Shown here piece by piece: positions 36,437 through 43,809 of a stretch of 64,000 nt of DNA. Within the stretch, counting starts at the first letter, position 1, and every line of letters begins with the position of its first letter. Below the pieces are notes generated by a model that was not told where the DNA came from, did not search any database, and saw only the letters and a list, made by a program, of their open reading frames with translations. A program made the position numbers and the translations under genes. Location of the stretch: positions 95,612 through 159,611 of the forward strand of contig JAGBEJ010000010.1 in the NCBI GenBank assembly GCA_017937025.1. Reading direction: 5' to 3'. Source of the stretch: Paludibacteraceae bacterium (GTDB lineage: Bacteria > Bacteroidota > Bacteroidia > Bacteroidales > Paludibacteraceae).

Positions 36437-36461
36437 CCGATTGGCAAAACAATGCAACATA

Positions 36462-36492
36462 AGGGGAGGCGCGTGCCACCCCTGTTTTTTTT
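36462..36492 (+). terminator. Terminator of the TetR gene
   Basis: AGGGG-A-GGC, gcgt, GCC-A-CCCCT forms an 8-bp stem with one mismatch and is followed by nine T after a G. It lies just upstream of the cyclophilin gene. Confidence 0.75.
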
Positions 36493-36508
36493 CACACAAA
36501 ATTTCATC

Positions 36509-37348
36509 ATGAGACACTACTTCTGCATACTCACGTTCGCCGCAGCCGCACTGCTGCTCACTTCATGCGCCAAGACTCAGGAAGAGCCGTTAGTCGAGTT
36601 CCAGACCACACTCGGCAACTTCACCGTCAAGTTGTATAAAGAGACGCCGGCGCACAGAGACAACTTCGTGAAACTCGTCAATGACGGATTCTACGACGGA
36701 CTGCTGATACACCGTGTGGAGAAGGACTACATGATGCAGACGGGCGACCCGGGCTCCAAGAACGCGAGCATCAACAGAGCCATAGGAACTGGCGGACCGG
36801 GCTACGACCTCGAGCCGGAAATCGACACCATCATATCCGACTCGTCAAGGCTATTCAACAAAAGAGGAGCCCTCACTGCGGCACGCATGCCGGACCACCT
36901 AAACCCGAAGAAGATGTCCAACGGGTCGCAGTTCTACATAATCGTGGGACAGACTTTCACACAGCAGCAGCTGGACACGCTGGAGATGATGGACCGCAAC
37001 AGCAAGCTCGACATAATCTGGCAGAAGCTCATAATGGCCAACAGGGATAAAATCGACGCCTGCAACAGAAGAGACGACGCCGAGAAAAGGCTGCAGTTCA
37101 TCCAGGACAGCCTGACGCAAGTGGCAAGCGACATCATCAACAGCCGCAAGACGCTCAAGTTCACCAAAGCGCAAAGAGACGCCTACACCACCGTCGGCGG
37201 AATCCCGGCTCTCGACAAGGAATACACAGTGTTCGGCGAAGTCGTCAAGGGCATGGATGTCATCATGAAGATAAACGATGTCAAAGTCAACAGGCTCTAC
37301 CGCCCGACCGAAGACGTGCGTATCATCAAAGCTAAAGTCTTGAAATAA
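36509..37348 (+). CDS. Cyclophilin-type peptidylprolyl isomerase, lipoprotein, with a helical insertion
   Basis: From ATG 36509 the protein has 279 residues. A lipoprotein signal (FAAAALLLTSC) precedes the cyclophilin fold: VEFQTTLGNFTVKLY, FYDGLLIHRV, GGPGYDLEPEI and SNGSQFYIIVGQ. A helical insertion of about 70 residues (LEMMDRNSKLDIIW to TLKFTKAQRDAY) splits the domain before the closing KEYTVFGEVVKGMDVIMKI. It should fold proteins in the periplasm. The end is 8 bp from the convergent nuclease gene, with no terminator between. The frame extends upstream to 36452, but that start lies inside the terminator hairpin. Confidence 0.88.
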   Translation: MRHYFCILTFAAAALLLTSCAKTQEEPLVEFQTTLGNFTVKLYKETPAHRDNFVKLVNDGFYDGLLIHRVEKDYMMQTGDPGSKNASINRAIGTGGPGYDLEPEIDTIISDSSRLFNKRGALTAARMPDHLNPKKMSNGSQFYIIVGQTFTQQQLDTLEMMDRNSKLDIIWQKLIMANRDKIDACNRRDDAEKRLQFIQDSLTQVASDIINSRKTLKFTKAQRDAYTTVGGIPALDKEYTVFGEVVKGMDVIMKINDVKVNRLYRPTEDVRIIKAKVLK

Positions 37349-37356
37349 TTGATTCC

Positions 37357-38019
37357 TTAGGACAGACCGCGCTTGTCCATCTCCTGCTTCACCTTGCTGG
37401 CGAGTTCGTAGTTCTCGGCCTTTATCGCGCTCTCTATCATGTCGCGGAGCTTCTCGTCGCTCAGTCCGCCGAGGCTGTTCTCCTTCACCGCGGAGCCTCT
37501 ACCCACGGCTGTGAAATCCAGGAACTTCTGGTCCAGTTCCGCAGGCTTGTCGGTGTTCATTATCATGTCGCGGTCGCCGCTCTTGAGGTTCTGCAGATCG
37601 TCGTCGGTCACTTCGGGAGCCGCGTCTATCACATCCTTGGTAGCCACAATCGGCACATTCTGTCTCAGCGCCAGCGCCACAGCGTCAGATGTGCGTGTCT
37701 CCACGAGCATCACCTTGTCGCTTTCGTTGCTCTTTGATATTATCAGGCGCGAGTAGAATATGTCGTTCTCCATCTTGTATATCACCACGTTGCGCAGCTT
37801 CAGTCCGCAGATGTCGAGTATGTTGCTCATCAGGTCGTGCGTGTTCGGACGCGACAATCGCGCGTGTGTCAGCACATTCACGATGCTCAGAGCCTCGCTG
37901 TCGCCTATTACTATAGGTATGCGCTTGGCACTGCCCATCTCGCCCATCACCATTACATTGAAAGGCTTTATTTTACGTGAGTAGGAAATGCCTACCAGAT
38001 ACAACTGTGATAATTCCAT
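37357..38019 (-). CDS. Bifunctional nuclease (DUF151) with a UVR motif
   Basis: From ATG 38019 the protein has 220 residues. The DUF151/BFN domain covers about residues 1-145 (PIVIGDSEALSIVNVL, TRTSDAVALALR, VPIVATKDVID). The C-terminal about 35 residues form a UvrB/UvrC-type motif (LRDMIESAIKAENYELASKV). Plant and bacterial members have DNase/RNase activity; the cellular role is uncertain. The frame extends upstream to 38094, beyond the -7 element at 38040-38047, so the later start is used. Confidence 0.88.
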   Translation of the reverse strand: MELSQLYLVGISYSRKIKPFNVMVMGEMGSAKRIPIVIGDSEALSIVNVLTHARLSRPNTHDLMSNILDICGLKLRNVVIYKMENDIFYSRLIISKSNESDKVMLVETRTSDAVALALRQNVPIVATKDVIDAAPEVTDDDLQNLKSGDRDMIMNTDKPAELDQKFLDFTAVGRGSAVKENSLGGLSDEKLRDMIESAIKAENYELASKVKQEMDKRGLS

Positions 38020-38039
38020 CGTCTGACTTTGTTTTAATA

Positions 38040-38090
38040 CAAATGTACAAAAAGCCGTCGAAGCTATATCAAATAAATGTATTATTTTTG
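38040..38090. promoter_or_regulatory. Divergent promoters of the nuclease and Yip1-smpB operon
   Basis: TACATTTG on the minus strand (38040-38047) serves the nuclease gene, and TATTTTTG on the plus strand (38083-38090) serves the Yip1 operon. Both match TAnnTTTG. They are 35 bp apart. Confidence 0.65.
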
Positions 38091-38163
38091 CCATTTACTA
38101 TGGGTCGGAGTCTGTCCTTCTGTTATTTTCGGACATTCATCCATAGCGTCATTTAACACAATT

Positions 38164-38733
38164 ATGGACTTCAAGGAATCTCTAAAACGCTTTTGGATGC
38201 TCGTGTCCGACACCTCGGACACATGGAGCAGGCTTGCCTCGCAGACAGGCAACACCAAAGCCGAGGACTTCAGATTCCTTTACTCGCTTCTGGTCATAAA
38301 CGCTGTCAGCGCGCTTGCCGGCTATGCGCTCAACGGACACACAGCCATATCGTGCATACTCAACGCAATCTTTTCGCCAGCAGCCTTCTACGCCACAGTC
38401 TGGATTCTTTTCCTTGTGGTCAAGAAGCTGAACAACGACGGCAATGACGAGGCAGGGAGCGAAGTGACGTCATCGGGCATCTTCAGGTTCATAATTTACT
38501 CGTCGGCGCTCAACATCGTGCTCAACTCGTTCATGCTCATTTTCCCCGGACTATTCTTCCTGTGGATTCTGTCGCTATACACCATCTACATCGTATGGGA
38601 AGGGCTGGGCAGCGTGATGCTCATCGACGACGACATGAGAACAAAGCCAACCGCCATCACAACATCCATTATAATCATCGCGCCTGCGCTCATTATGTTC
38701 CTCATGCACTTCATAATCCCGGGAGCGAAATAA
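38164..38733 (+). CDS. Yip1-domain-like integral membrane protein
   Basis: The 189-residue protein has five or so membrane segments, from about residue 46 on ([61 protein letters not shown]), after a hydrophilic N-terminus. This matches the Yip1-like families of small bacterial membrane proteins. No function is known. It is the first gene of an operon with smpB and spoIID, 26 bp upstream of smpB. Start ATG 38164 follows the -7 element at 38083. Confidence 0.75.
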   Translation: MDFKESLKRFWMLVSDTSDTWSRLASQTGNTKAEDFRFLYSLLVINAVSALAGYALNGHTAISCILNAIFSPAAFYATVWILFLVVKKLNNDGNDEAGSEVTSSGIFRFIIYSSALNIVLNSFMLIFPGLFFLWILSLYTIYIVWEGLGSVMLIDDDMRTKPTAITTSIIIIAPALIMFLMHFIIPGAK

Positions 38734-38759
38734 CATTTTTCACAAGACATTTTTTCATA

Positions 38760-39218
38760 ATGCATAAGTCCAGCGACATAAGAATAAAGAACAAAAGAGC
38801 GTCCTTCGACTACGAGTTCATCGACAAGTACGTGGCAGGCATCGAGCTGTTCGGCACAGAAATCAAATCCATCAGGCTCGGCAAGGCTTCGCTCGTGGAC
38901 ACATTCTGCATATTCGAGCAGAACGAGCTTTGGGTTAAGAACATGAGCATTTCGGGTTATGCCTTCGGGTCATACACCAATCACCAGGAACGCCGCGACC
39001 GCAAACTGCTGCTCACCAAGAAGGAACTGCGCAAACTGCAGAGAGAGACCAAGGAGACTGGCTACACAATCATACCTATATCATTGTTTATCAACGGCAA
39101 AGGACTTGCCAAGATGGAAATAGCACTCGCCAGAGGAAAGAAGCAGTACGACAAGCGACAGAGCCTCAGAGACAAGGACGACAGAAGACAAATGGACAGA
39201 ATCAGGAAAAATGGATAA
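38760..39218 (+). CDS. smpB: SsrA-binding protein SmpB
   Basis: The 152-residue protein partners tmRNA in rescuing stalled ribosomes. The OB-fold core is clear: [38 protein letters not shown], and [21 protein letters not shown]. The basic C-terminal tail ([16 protein letters not shown]) is typical. A longer frame to 38562 is only an upstream extension of the same frame. The gene overlaps spoIID by 8 bp. No tmRNA gene was recognised in this window. Confidence 0.97.
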   Translation: MHKSSDIRIKNKRASFDYEFIDKYVAGIELFGTEIKSIRLGKASLVDTFCIFEQNELWVKNMSISGYAFGSYTNHQERRDRKLLLTKKELRKLQRETKETGYTIIPISLFINGKGLAKMEIALARGKKQYDKRQSLRDKDDRRQMDRIRKNG

Positions 39219-40479
39219 CAACATCACAGTCGGAATCGTGGCGGCCGAGAACATCAGCTTCTCGCTCAACGGCGAATACACCACCAGCGCCAGCATCGCG
39301 CAACACGACGAGCACAAGGCGGAAATCAAAGACGGACGCATATACATCGATGGTAACGACTGCGGAACATCCGCCACATTCACGCCGACAACCGCCGACG
39401 CCACATTCACGCTCAACGACGTGGTCATAGGCATCGGATTCCACTGGCAGCGCAAGGAGAAGCAGACTTTCGAAGGCACGCTCATGCTCACCACCGTGGG
39501 CGACGACAAGGACAACGGCAAAATCACAGCCGTCAACATCCTGCCCATAGAGCGATACCTCGTCAGCGTCATCTCGTCCGAGATGGCTGCCACATCGTCC
39601 ATCGAACTGCTCAAAGCCCACGCTGTGACTTCCAGAAGCTGGCTCATAGCGCAAATCGAAGCCAAGAAACGCAAGCTCTCCACAGAGACATTCCACGTCA
39701 TAGACACCGACGGACAGCACATAAAGTGGTACGACAAGGACGACCACAAGCACTACGACGTCTGCGCCGACGACCACTGCCAGCGCTATCAAGGCGTCAC
39801 CAGACAGACCACCCGGGCTGTCGAGGATGCCATCAAAGCCACAGAAGGACTGTGCGTCATCGACCCCGACGACAACTCGGTGTGCGACGCGCGATTCTCC
39901 AAGTGCTGCGGCGGTGTCACCGAACGATTCTCGGCATGCTGGGAGTACCGCGACTACAAATACCTGACATCCATAAGAGACAACGACGGACACGGCGGAC
40001 GCGACTTCTGCGACACACAGGACGCAAGCATACTCCGCCAAGTGCTCAACTCCTACGACCAGGAGACAGCTGACTTCTACCGCTGGACGGTCAAATACAC
40101 ACAAGAGGAGCTGTCACAAATAATAAGAGAGAAGTCAGGCATCGACTTCGGCACCGTCACGGAACTCACGCCAGTGGAGACCGGCGACTCCGGAAGAATA
40201 ATCAGACTGCGCATCGCCGGCACAAAAAAGACGCTCGTCGTGGGCAAGGAACTGGAGATAAGGAAATGGCTGTCGCCGTCGCACCTCTACAGTTCAGCCT
40301 TCACCGTCAGCAAGCAGCAGAGCGGCGGACAGACCATCTTCACCCTCGACGGCAAGGGATGGGGACACGGTGTCGGACTGTGCCAGATAGGCGCCGCCGT
40401 CATGGCAGCACAAGGCTACAGCTACACCGACATCGTCAGCCACTACTTCCCCCACACCGTCATCAAGAAGATGTATTAA
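39211..40479 (+). CDS. SpoIID/LytB-domain protein without a visible signal peptide
   Basis: The 422-residue protein contains the SpoIID domain: [38 protein letters not shown] and, near the C-terminus, [17 protein letters not shown]. In Bacillus SpoIID is a lytic transglycosylase cutting denuded glycan in the forespore septum. The [12 protein letters not shown] segment carries paired cysteines. The N-terminus ([17 protein letters not shown]) shows no signal peptide or helix, so export is unexplained. It is the last gene of the Yip1-smpB-spoIID operon and is followed by a strong terminator. Confidence 0.88.
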   Translation: MDNNITVGIVAAENISFSLNGEYTTSASIAQHDEHKAEIKDGRIYIDGNDCGTSATFTPTTADATFTLNDVVIGIGFHWQRKEKQTFEGTLMLTTVGDDKDNGKITAVNILPIERYLVSVISSEMAATSSIELLKAHAVTSRSWLIAQIEAKKRKLSTETFHVIDTDGQHIKWYDKDDHKHYDVCADDHCQRYQGVTRQTTRAVEDAIKATEGLCVIDPDDNSVCDARFSKCCGGVTERFSACWEYRDYKYLTSIRDNDGHGGRDFCDTQDASILRQVLNSYDQETADFYRWTVKYTQEELSQIIREKSGIDFGTVTELTPVETGDSGRIIRLRIAGTKKTLVVGKELEIRKWLSPSHLYSSAFTVSKQQSGGQTIFTLDGKGWGHGVGLCQIGAAVMAAQGYSYTDIVSHYFPHTVIKKMY

Positions 40480-40508
40480 CTCTCACAAAGAGAATAAATT
40501 ACAACAAG

Positions 40509-40547
40509 AATCCCCTTTGTCAGAAATGACGAAGGGGATTTTTTATT
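40509..40547 (+). terminator. Terminator of the smpB-spoIID operon
   Basis: AATCCCCTTTGTCA, a gaaa loop and TGACGAAGGGGATTTTTTATT form a 13-bp stem with a T run. Confidence 0.9.
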
Positions 40548-40637
40548 TGTGTAATATACTACACAGACATTATACAGAGACAACATCCATTGCCAATTTT
40601 CAAATATCAATTCTTTGCTGTTATTTCTCATAATCCA

Positions 40638-40645
40638 TATATTTG
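40638..40645 (+). promoter_or_regulatory. -7 element TATATTTG for structured RNA A
   Basis: TATATTTG starts a transcript that would begin near 40652 and carry the hairpin RNA A. A matching promoter at 55648-55655 precedes its homologue. Confidence 0.6.
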
Positions 40646-40651
40646 CGTACA

Positions 40652-40908
40652 TAAGATTTTAAACAAGTATTAACCGAAAAACCGACAAACAAGAAACAGA
40701 AAACGATTAAGTAACAAAGACATAAAAATAGATAAAGCGTTATAGCTAATTCTTGATTCACTGAAATCTGGACCATTTCACAACCATATCAAGACAAGCG
40801 AAAGGCGCTCACGCTCCGGCGTGGGCTTTTGTTCGTGTATTATGGTATGGTTAGGCAGTCCAGAGCCTCAGTGAATCATAATAGCGGTAAAGGTTCCACG
40901 CATTTTTT
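40652..40908 (+). ncRNA. Structured leader-like RNA A (about 257 nt), homologue of RNA B at 55.4 kb
   Basis: After about 100 unpaired nucleotides a 123-nt hairpin (40755-40877) forms: GATTCACTGA/TCAGTGAATC, CTGGAC/GTCCAG, AACCATA/TATGGTT and an apical GCTCACGC/GCGTGGGC, with small internal loops. The RNA ends TTCCACGC then T6 (40903-40908). A later GGAACC (40932) is complementary to GGTTCC (40892). The homologue at 55383-55641 shares blocks such as ACGCT...GCGTGGGCTTTT and the same spacing with different helix bases. No stable stem directly before the T run is obvious, so it may be a standalone RNA or a leader of the repeat protein gene that follows. This also accounts for the 493-bp gap 40480-40972. 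Confidence 0.6.
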
Positions 40909-40972
40909 ATGTCTATAAGCCAGCAAAACACGGAACCGGCAGAAAAATCAAAACAAACAAAAACAAAAGAAA

Positions 40973-41914
40973 ATGAAAAAGTTATTTACACTAATTGTGG
41001 CAATATGCGCCACAACCCTCGCATGGGCAGATGACAGCGGCAACTGCGGCAGTAATGTCACTTACACCTACGTGGAATCCACCGGCACACTTACTATCAG
41101 CGGAACGGGGGATATGTATTCTTATTCTTATGCGTCTAATTGGCCATGGTATAATTATCGTTCATCTATCAAAAAGGTTGTAATAAACAATGGCGTCACA
41201 AGCATTGGAAAAAATGCGTTTAATGGCTGCACAGGACTGACAAGCATCACCATCCCGAACAGCGTAACAAGCATTGGATACGGTGCGTTCTATGGCTGCA
41301 CAGGACTGACAAGCATTACCATCCCAAATAGTGTGACAAGCATTGGAGATATCGCGTTCGATGGCTGCACAGGCTTGACAAGCATAAATGTCGCGGAAGA
41401 CAACTTAAACTACGCTTCAATAGACGGATTCTTGTACAGCAAAGACAAGAAGACATTAATAATGTGCCCAATGGGAAAAACGGGAAGCATTACCATCCCA
41501 AACAGTGTCACTAGCATTGGAATAGACGCGTTCTATGGCTGCGAAGGACTGACGAGCGTCACCATCCCGAACAGCGTAACAAGCATTGGAGAATGGGCGT
41601 TCGATGGCTGCACAGGACTCACGAGCATGACAGTGGAAGCAACAAACCCTCCGTTATGTGTCAACGAGCTTGGCGACGGTTTAAGTATGCCAAATTACAA
41701 CATTCCTCTGTACGTGCCTGCTGCAAGCGTTGACGCATATAAAGCGGAAGACGAATGGGAGAAATTCACAAATATTCAAGCCATTCCTGCCACAGGCGTG
41801 AATGAAGCCGCAGCAGAAAAGAGCGAGGTGAAGAAAATCATTGACCGCAACGGAATAATCTATATCGAGAAAGACGGCACGAGATATTTCCTGAACGGAG
41901 GCAAAGCAGAATAA
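40973..41914 (+). CDS. Secreted BspA-like leucine-rich repeat protein
   Basis: The 313-residue protein has a signal peptide (MKKLFTLIVAICATTLAWA). Repeats of 23 residues follow with a consensus NSVTSIGxxAFxGCTGLTSITIP; at least four are nearly identical at DNA level. A non-repeat segment and a C-terminal stretch (NGIIYIEKDGTRYFLNGG) resemble sorting/anchor tails. BspA-type proteins are surface-exposed and often bind host proteins. Near-identical DNA repeats make copy-number change by recombination likely. It is preceded by structured RNA A and followed by a terminator. Confidence 0.88.
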   Translation: MKKLFTLIVAICATTLAWADDSGNCGSNVTYTYVESTGTLTISGTGDMYSYSYASNWPWYNYRSSIKKVVINNGVTSIGKNAFNGCTGLTSITIPNSVTSIGYGAFYGCTGLTSITIPNSVTSIGDIAFDGCTGLTSINVAEDNLNYASIDGFLYSKDKKTLIMCPMGKTGSITIPNSVTSIGIDAFYGCEGLTSVTIPNSVTSIGEWAFDGCTGLTSMTVEATNPPLCVNELGDGLSMPNYNIPLYVPAASVDAYKAEDEWEKFTNIQAIPATGVNEAAAEKSEVKKIIDRNGIIYIEKDGTRYFLNGGKAE

Positions 41915-41938
41915 ACACACATGATGTTTTACACAAAA

Positions 41939-41972
41939 AGAATCCTGCTCAAAAACGAGCGGGATTTTTTTG
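41939..41972 (+). terminator. Terminator of the repeat-protein gene
   Basis: AATCCTGCTC, an aaaaac loop and GAGCGGGATTTTTTT form a stem and T run 24 bp after the stop codon. Confidence 0.85.
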
Positions 41973-41975
41973 TGT

Positions 41976-42003
41976 GTAGAGACGTGGCATGCCGCGTCTG
42001 TAC
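41976..42003 (+). repeat. REP palindrome, GTAGAGACG family
   Basis: A 28-bp near-perfect palindrome starts GTAGAGACGTGGCAT and ends GCCGCGTCTGTAC. It is the first of five in 41976-42238. The gap 41915-42324 contains only this cluster and two terminators. Confidence 0.8.
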
Positions 42004-42026
42004 AGAATTGATTTTTTGCGGTTGGT

Positions 42027-42052
42027 GTAGAGACGGAGCGCGCTCCGTCTGT
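42027..42052 (+). repeat. REP palindrome, GTAGAGACG family
   Basis: GTAGAGACGGAGCGC and GCTCCGTCT are the arms; the 3' edge is degraded. Confidence 0.75.
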
Positions 42053-42113
42053 GGCATGAATCAACGCAACGGATGTTTTTGAGGAATATTGGAAATTATT
42101 GATTGGGGGTGTC

Positions 42114-42141
42114 GTAGGGGCGAATAATTATTCGCCCCTAC
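42114..42141 (+). repeat. Perfect 28-bp palindrome, GTAGGGGCG type
   Basis: The arms GTAGGGGCGAATAA and TTATTCGCCCCTAC are perfect complements. Its ends (GTAG...CTAC) and length match the GTAGAGACG family although the inner sequence differs. Confidence 0.85.
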
Positions 42142-42171
42142 AAAATATACGGAATTCATTGGTTGTGCGAT

Positions 42172-42199
42172 GTAGAGACGTGGCATGCCGCGTCTGTAC
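42172..42199 (+). repeat. REP palindrome, GTAGAGACG family
   Basis: This 28-bp copy is identical in sequence to the one at 41976-42003. Confidence 0.8.
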
Positions 42200-42212
42200 A
42201 ATTTGTGTGTGA

Positions 42213-42238
42213 TTAGATGGTGCACGCACCGTCTCTAC
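42213..42238 (+). repeat. Degraded REP palindrome
   Basis: A half-conserved copy: the 3' arm GCACCGTCTCTA is intact, and the 5' arm TAGATGGTGC has lost several bases. Confidence 0.6.
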
Positions 42239-42266
42239 GATTGATGCGTTTTGCAGATGTATTCAT

Positions 42267-42306
42267 AAAAAACGACCCCAAAAGTTTTTCGACTTTTGGG
42301 GTTCGC
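42267..42306 (-). terminator. Terminator of phoH
   Basis: CGAACCCCAAAAGT / ACTTTTGGGGTCG forms a long stem on the minus strand followed by TTTTTT. Confidence 0.85.
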
Positions 42307-42324
42307 TATTATATCTGAATTACA

Positions 42325-43644
42325 TTACAACAAATTGGCTGCCAGCTCAGAGAGGTAGCTTCGCTCGCCCTTGACGAGGTTGACGTGAGCGAAGATGTCC
42401 TGACCCTTCATACGGTCGATCATATAGACCAGACCGTTGGACTGGATGTCGAGGTAAGGCGAGTCTATCTGCTGAATGTCGCCCGTGAAGACGATTTTTG
42501 TGCCTTCGCCGGCACGTGTTATGATGGTCTTAATCTCGTGCGGAGTCAGGTTCTGAGCCTCATCCACGATGAAGAACGTGTCGCCGAGCGAGCGTCCTCT
42601 GATGTAGGCGAGCGCCTCGATGACGAGCCTCTTGTCGCGCTGCATCTCCTCGATGATGCGCACCTCCTTGCCTTGGTAGTTGACGTTGCTCTTTATCACG
42701 TTCAGGTTGTCGAAGAGCGGCTGCATGTACGGAGTTATCTTCTCGGCTGCGTCGCCCGGCAGGAATCCGAGGTCCTTGTTGCCCAGCGCCACGATAGGAC
42801 GCGAGAGTAGCACCTGCTTGTACTCCTCGTTCTTGGCGAGTGCGGCTGCCAGAGCCAGAAGTGTCTTTCCTGTTCCCGACTTTCCTGTTATCGCCACGAG
42901 CTTTATGTCGTCGTCCAGAAGCACGTTCATGGCGAAAGCCTGCTCGGCGTTGCGCGGCTCGATGCCGAAGGATCTGACCTTCTCCACACGCTGTATCTTG
43001 CCCGTTATGGAGTTGTTGCGGCACATGACGCTGGCGTTGGCGCTCTTGAGCAGGAAGCACTCGTTGTTGCCGAGCTCTGGCAGGTCAACATCGCTCACAG
43101 AGATGCCCTCGTTGCTGGCGTAAAGGCTGTCAACCAGCTCCACAGGCGCGTTATCGATTGTGCGGTACTCCTGCTGGAATATGTCCATGTTGGTCACCTT
43201 GTCGGTGGTGTAGTCCTCGGTGAGTATGCCTAAAGACTTCGCCTTCATTCTCAGGTTTATGTCCTTGGTTATGAGTACGGTCTTCTCCTTGCTCTTCTTT
43301 GTCAGGTTGAGCGCCACGGCGAGGATTCTGTGGTCCGGGATGCGCTCGGAGAACGCCTTAGCCAGTTCCTCAGGATAAGACTCCTCGGTCACGATGAAAA
43401 GCTTGCCCTTACCTTTGCCCAGACTCACACCGTCCTTGAACAAGTGGCTGTCGGCTATCTGGTCAATCTCGCGAGCGAACTCGCGTGCGTTGAAGTTGAT
43501 ATCCTGGCTTCCTTTCTTGAACTTGTCCAGTTCCTCGAGGACAACTATAGGAATATAAATGTCGTTTTCTTCAAAATTGTGAATACTTTTGTAGTCGTGC
43601 AGCAAGACATTAGTGTCCAGCACAAAATTTTTCTTTGCTCCCAT
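42325..43644 (-). CDS. PIN-domain PhoH-family ATPase
   Basis: The 439-residue protein joins an N-terminal PIN nuclease domain (about 1-135; MGAKKNFVLDTNVLLHD with acidic residues, and VLITKDINLRMKAKSLG) to a C-terminal PhoH ATPase (about 230-430). Walker A is ITGKSGTGKTLLALAAAL and Walker B is FFIVDEAQNLTPHE. Such PhoH2-type fusions can act as RNA helicases with a ribonuclease partner domain. It is monocistronic here, with a terminator. I found only a weak -7 candidate (TAACTTTA) upstream. Confidence 0.92.
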   Translation of the reverse strand: MGAKKNFVLDTNVLLHDYKSIHNFEENDIYIPIVVLEELDKFKKGSQDINFNAREFAREIDQIADSHLFKDGVSLGKGKGKLFIVTEESYPEELAKAFSERIPDHRILAVALNLTKKSKEKTVLITKDINLRMKAKSLGILTEDYTTDKVTNMDIFQQEYRTIDNAPVELVDSLYASNEGISVSDVDLPELGNNECFLLKSANASVMCRNNSITGKIQRVEKVRSFGIEPRNAEQAFAMNVLLDDDIKLVAITGKSGTGKTLLALAAALAKNEEYKQVLLSRPIVALGNKDLGFLPGDAAEKITPYMQPLFDNLNVIKSNVNYQGKEVRIIEEMQRDKRLVIEALAYIRGRSLGDTFFIVDEAQNLTPHEIKTIITRAGEGTKIVFTGDIQQIDSPYLDIQSNGLVYMIDRMKGQDIFAHVNLVKGERSYLSELAANLL

Positions 43645-43809
43645 AGCTTAATTACATTAAACGGGTTCAACAATTTTTATTGACTGCCCTACATAAGAAG
43701 AATCCATCCTGATTCCGCTTGCGTAGTATGTAAAGTTAATTATAAAATCAATATGATAAGCCGCCCTGTTTATGTTTTATGAAATAAAAAGAACAATTCA
43801 CATAAACTG

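Noticed and set aside
42114..42141. GTAGGGGCG palindrome as a transcription terminator
   Set aside because: It has no T run and lies between two clear terminators; its size and ends fit the REP family.
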